From Thermaerobacter marianensis (GTDB lineage: Bacteria > Bacillota > Sulfobacillia > DVGY01): 52,544 nt of DNA. Of the stretch, positions 51,137 to 52,544 are shown one piece after another; position 1 is the first letter of the stretch, and each line of letters opens with the position of its first letter. The position numbers were made by a program, and so were the translations under genes. The stretch spans positions 1-52,544 of the forward strand of contig DYGY01000016.1 of assembly GCA_020724425.1 (NCBI GenBank), written 5' to 3'. Under the pieces are notes generated by a model that was not told the origin of the DNA, did no database searches, and saw nothing but the letters and a program-made list of their open reading frames with translations.

Positions 51137-52216
51137 ATGGCTGCTTTTAAGGCTATTATGATAAGTCACTTTAAGTTGCTAGCAAGGAACAAGACACATA
51201 TTATTGGCAGTATGGGTATAGCTGTTATTTCCATGTTGCTTTTTGGCTGGGTTTTTGGTGGTGAGGGTGCTGGTATTAATGTTAATATAGGCCTTACTCA
51301 AAAGGCGGAGGGTCAGTTGCAGGAGACCTTTGTAAATACCCTTGAAGGTATGGAGCAGGTTACTCTAGTTTATGGTGAAAAGGAAGAGTTGATCGAGGGG
51401 TTAAAGAAGGGTCAGACTAGTGTGGTTTTAGAGGTTCCAGAGGAACCCTTTGTCCCCGGGCAGGAACCATTAGTTATTCAAGCATATTATGATGCTTCTT
51501 CACCGATGACTTTGCAGGCAGCCCAAGGAATTGTCTCACAGACGGTAACGGGCATTAATTATGCAATTACTGGTCATAGCCCAGTAGTTAGCTTGCAGTG
51601 GGAGAGTGTTGATGTTAAGAAGATCAGGTATATTGATTTTTTGACACCCGGGCTTTTAGGTATGCTTTTAATGTGGGCCAATCTTTATGTTGGTGTGGGC
51701 TTAATATCCATGCGGGAACAGGGTATTCTTAAGCGTTTGGGTGTAACACCTTTAAGGCCACTGACCTTTATTTCTGGAAAGACTGCGGCACAGGTATGGT
51801 TTTCTCTTTTCCAAGCGGTCATATTTATCGGTATCGCTATGGCAATGTTTGATGTTACTGTTGCTAGCAGCAAAGGCCTATTGCTATTCTTGATTATTCT
51901 AGGTTCCCTTTCCATGATGTCTATTGGGTTTTTGATTGGTAGTTTTGTACCGAAAACTGAGAGTGCTAATGCGGTGACGATGATGATCTCTTTTCCGATG
52001 ATGTTTCTTTCTGGTAGTTATTTTCCTGTTGATGGAGCACCAAAGTTTCTTGAACCACTAATTAGGGTCTTGCCGTTAACGCATTTAAATGAAGCTCTAA
52101 GGAGTGTCTTTAACTCACAGGTGGTTCTCTGGGATATTCAAACGGCAGTTTTGGTGTTGCTAGCTTGGATTGCTGGTTCGATTTTGGTATCGAGCAGAGT
52201 GTTTAGATGGCAATAG
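51137..52216 (+). CDS. ABC-2 type exporter permease
   Basis: A 359-residue membrane protein with one N-terminal helix (about 22-40), a large extracytoplasmic domain (about 45-160) and five C-terminal helices (about 168-355). The C-terminal part has SMREQGILKRLGVTPLRPLT and MMISFPMMFLSGSYFPVDGA, which is the ABC-2 membrane signature, and FLEPLIRVLPLTHLNEALRS. This is the LolE/YhaP-like ABC-2 membrane layout. Substrate unknown. It follows the ATPase gene with an AAAGGAGAG site. Confidence 0.9.
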   Translation: MAAFKAIMISHFKLLARNKTHIIGSMGIAVISMLLFGWVFGGEGAGINVNIGLTQKAEGQLQETFVNTLEGMEQVTLVYGEKEELIEGLKKGQTSVVLEVPEEPFVPGQEPLVIQAYYDASSPMTLQAAQGIVSQTVTGINYAITGHSPVVSLQWESVDVKKIRYIDFLTPGLLGMLLMWANLYVGVGLISMREQGILKRLGVTPLRPLTFISGKTAAQVWFSLFQAVIFIGIAMAMFDVTVASSKGLLLFLIILGSLSMMSIGFLIGSFVPKTESANAVTMMISFPMMFLSGSYFPVDGAPKFLEPLIRVLPLTHLNEALRSVFNSQVVLWDIQTAVLVLLAWIAGSILVSSRVFRWQ

Positions 52217-52238
52217 CAGCATTGAATCTATGAGAGTA

Positions 52239-52274
52239 TAAGAAAAACCTGTCTGTATAGTCAGGTTTTTCTTA
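52239..52274 (+). terminator. Terminator after the ABC-2 exporter operon
   Basis: TAAGAAAAACCTG (52239-52251) and CAGGTTTTTCTTA (52262-52274) form a perfect 13-bp stem with a ten-base loop, with the U-tract in the 3' arm. It is 22 bases past the stop and can act in both directions. Confidence 0.82.
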
Positions 52275-52316
52275 CGTGCGCCCGGTATGGGCATACTTTC
52301 CACTATGCACTTGGTA

Positions 52317-52527
52317 GTTAGAATCTCAAGTGTGGCGTAAATTTTGGTTGGTTTAAGAACTTGAATCAAAAAATATTTTTGACATATTCGGCACGAATAT
52401 TTCCGTAAATATAAGAATCTGAATCGATAGATATTATTTCTTTAATATTTTCTTGCTCAGATATTACAGTTAGGCTTGCATTCGCAAAGTCCGTTAGAAT
52501 CTCAAGTAGTGGTGTAAATTTTGATGG
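52317..52527 (+). repeat. Pair of imperfect direct repeats
   Basis: GTTAGAATCTCAAG occurs at 52317-52330 and again at 52493-52506. Each copy is followed by a similar stretch, TGTGGCGTAAATTTTG in the first and TAGTGGTGTAAATTTTG in the second. The copies are 176 bases apart. The second lies within a truncated minus-strand reading frame, and in translation both give a K(I/F)...LEILT segment, so this is probably a duplicated piece of coding sequence. Confidence 0.6.
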
Positions 52528-52544
52528 CGGGTATTGACAGAAAA
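52366..52544 (-). CDS. C-terminal part of a truncated unknown protein
   Basis: A minus-strand frame, open from the right window edge to a TGA at 52366-52368, gives 58 residues including PPSKFTPLLEILTDFANASL, SEQENIKEIISIDSDSYIYG and NIRAEYVKNIF. The composition (mixed helix, Lys/Ile/Glu-rich) looks like a real coding C-terminus. The local base composition is more AT-rich than in the neighbouring genes, a possible sign of transfer. The start lies beyond the window. I do not recognise the family. Confidence 0.45.
   Translation of the reverse strand, partial: FCQYPPSKFTPLLEILTDFANASLTVISEQENIKEIISIDSDSYIYGNIRAEYVKNIF

Noticed and set aside
52290-52369. Insertion-sequence end
   Set aside because: No terminal inverted repeats or transposase motifs are seen, only a direct repeat; insufficient support.

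Overview
The window is a 52.5-kb stretch of a chromosome from a low- to mid-GC, anaerobic Firmicute (Bacillota), most likely a Clostridia-like lineage. Three things point that way. The first is the order aspS, 6S RNA, ltaE, CBS-ACT protein and rarA. The second is strong AGGAGG-type ribosome binding sites with many TTG and GTG starts. The third is typical anaerobe genes: rubrerythrin, a glycyl radical enzyme with its activase, and a YcbB-type response regulator. No tRNA, rRNA, CRISPR array or intact insertion sequence was seen. No exact taxon is claimed.

Layout. 1-5.2 kb: the 3' end of aspS, a structured RNA that fits 6S RNA, threonine aldolase, a GNAT acetyltransferase, an APH-like kinase, a tiny membrane protein on the minus strand, a CBS-ACT protein and rarA. 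5.2-9.7 kb: a modABC molybdate/tungstate importer (minus strand) divergent from a ferredoxin/thioredoxin-reductase-like flavoenzyme across a CRP/FNR-type palindrome, then a LysE-family exporter. 9.8-16 kb, all minus strand: a YkuS-like protein, a sugar-epimerase-like reductase, a secreted subtilase-like pseudoenzyme, a BaiN-like flavoprotein, a membrane-fused polysaccharide deacetylase and a hypothetical membrane protein. 16-20.4 kb: a complete aapJQMP amino-acid ABC importer. 20.6-29.5 kb: a YcbB-type response regulator, an acetyl-CoA synthetase, a YibE/F protein, a small basic protein, rubredoxin-like protein and rubrerythrin, a PilZ protein, an acetyltransferase, a lipoprotein, an orphan DNA methyltransferase and a Crp/Fnr regulator.

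29.6-35.7 kb is the most unusual part. Divergent from the Crp/Fnr gene lies a plus-strand run of membrane genes: a small polytopic protein, a 7-TM protein, a 510-residue histidine-rich polytopic protein with three HxH pairs, a lipoprotein with an FGE/SUMF1 fold but no catalytic cysteines, a CtaB-like haem O synthase, a single-TM peptide and a NapH/CcoG-like polyferredoxin. A strong terminator closes the run. I read it as a candidate undescribed membrane respiratory (oxygen- or NO-reductase-like) complex; its function is inferred, not shown.

35.7-52.5 kb: a CPBP protease, an O-methyltransferase, a PAP2-like membrane protein, a PHP phosphatase, a chemoreceptor without an outer sensor domain, an S9 peptidase, YlqG/YlqH-like flagellar-export relatives, a metallophosphoesterase, two tandem PilJ-type sensors with degenerate zinc-binding (CZB) domains and no output domain, the YjjI/YjjW glycyl radical pair, a rhodanese-like protein without its cysteine and an ABC-2 exporter. 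The right edge holds a truncated minus-strand reading frame and a short direct repeat.

Several genes were re-started from the longest open frame to an internal start that has a proper ribosome binding site; this is noted in each entry.
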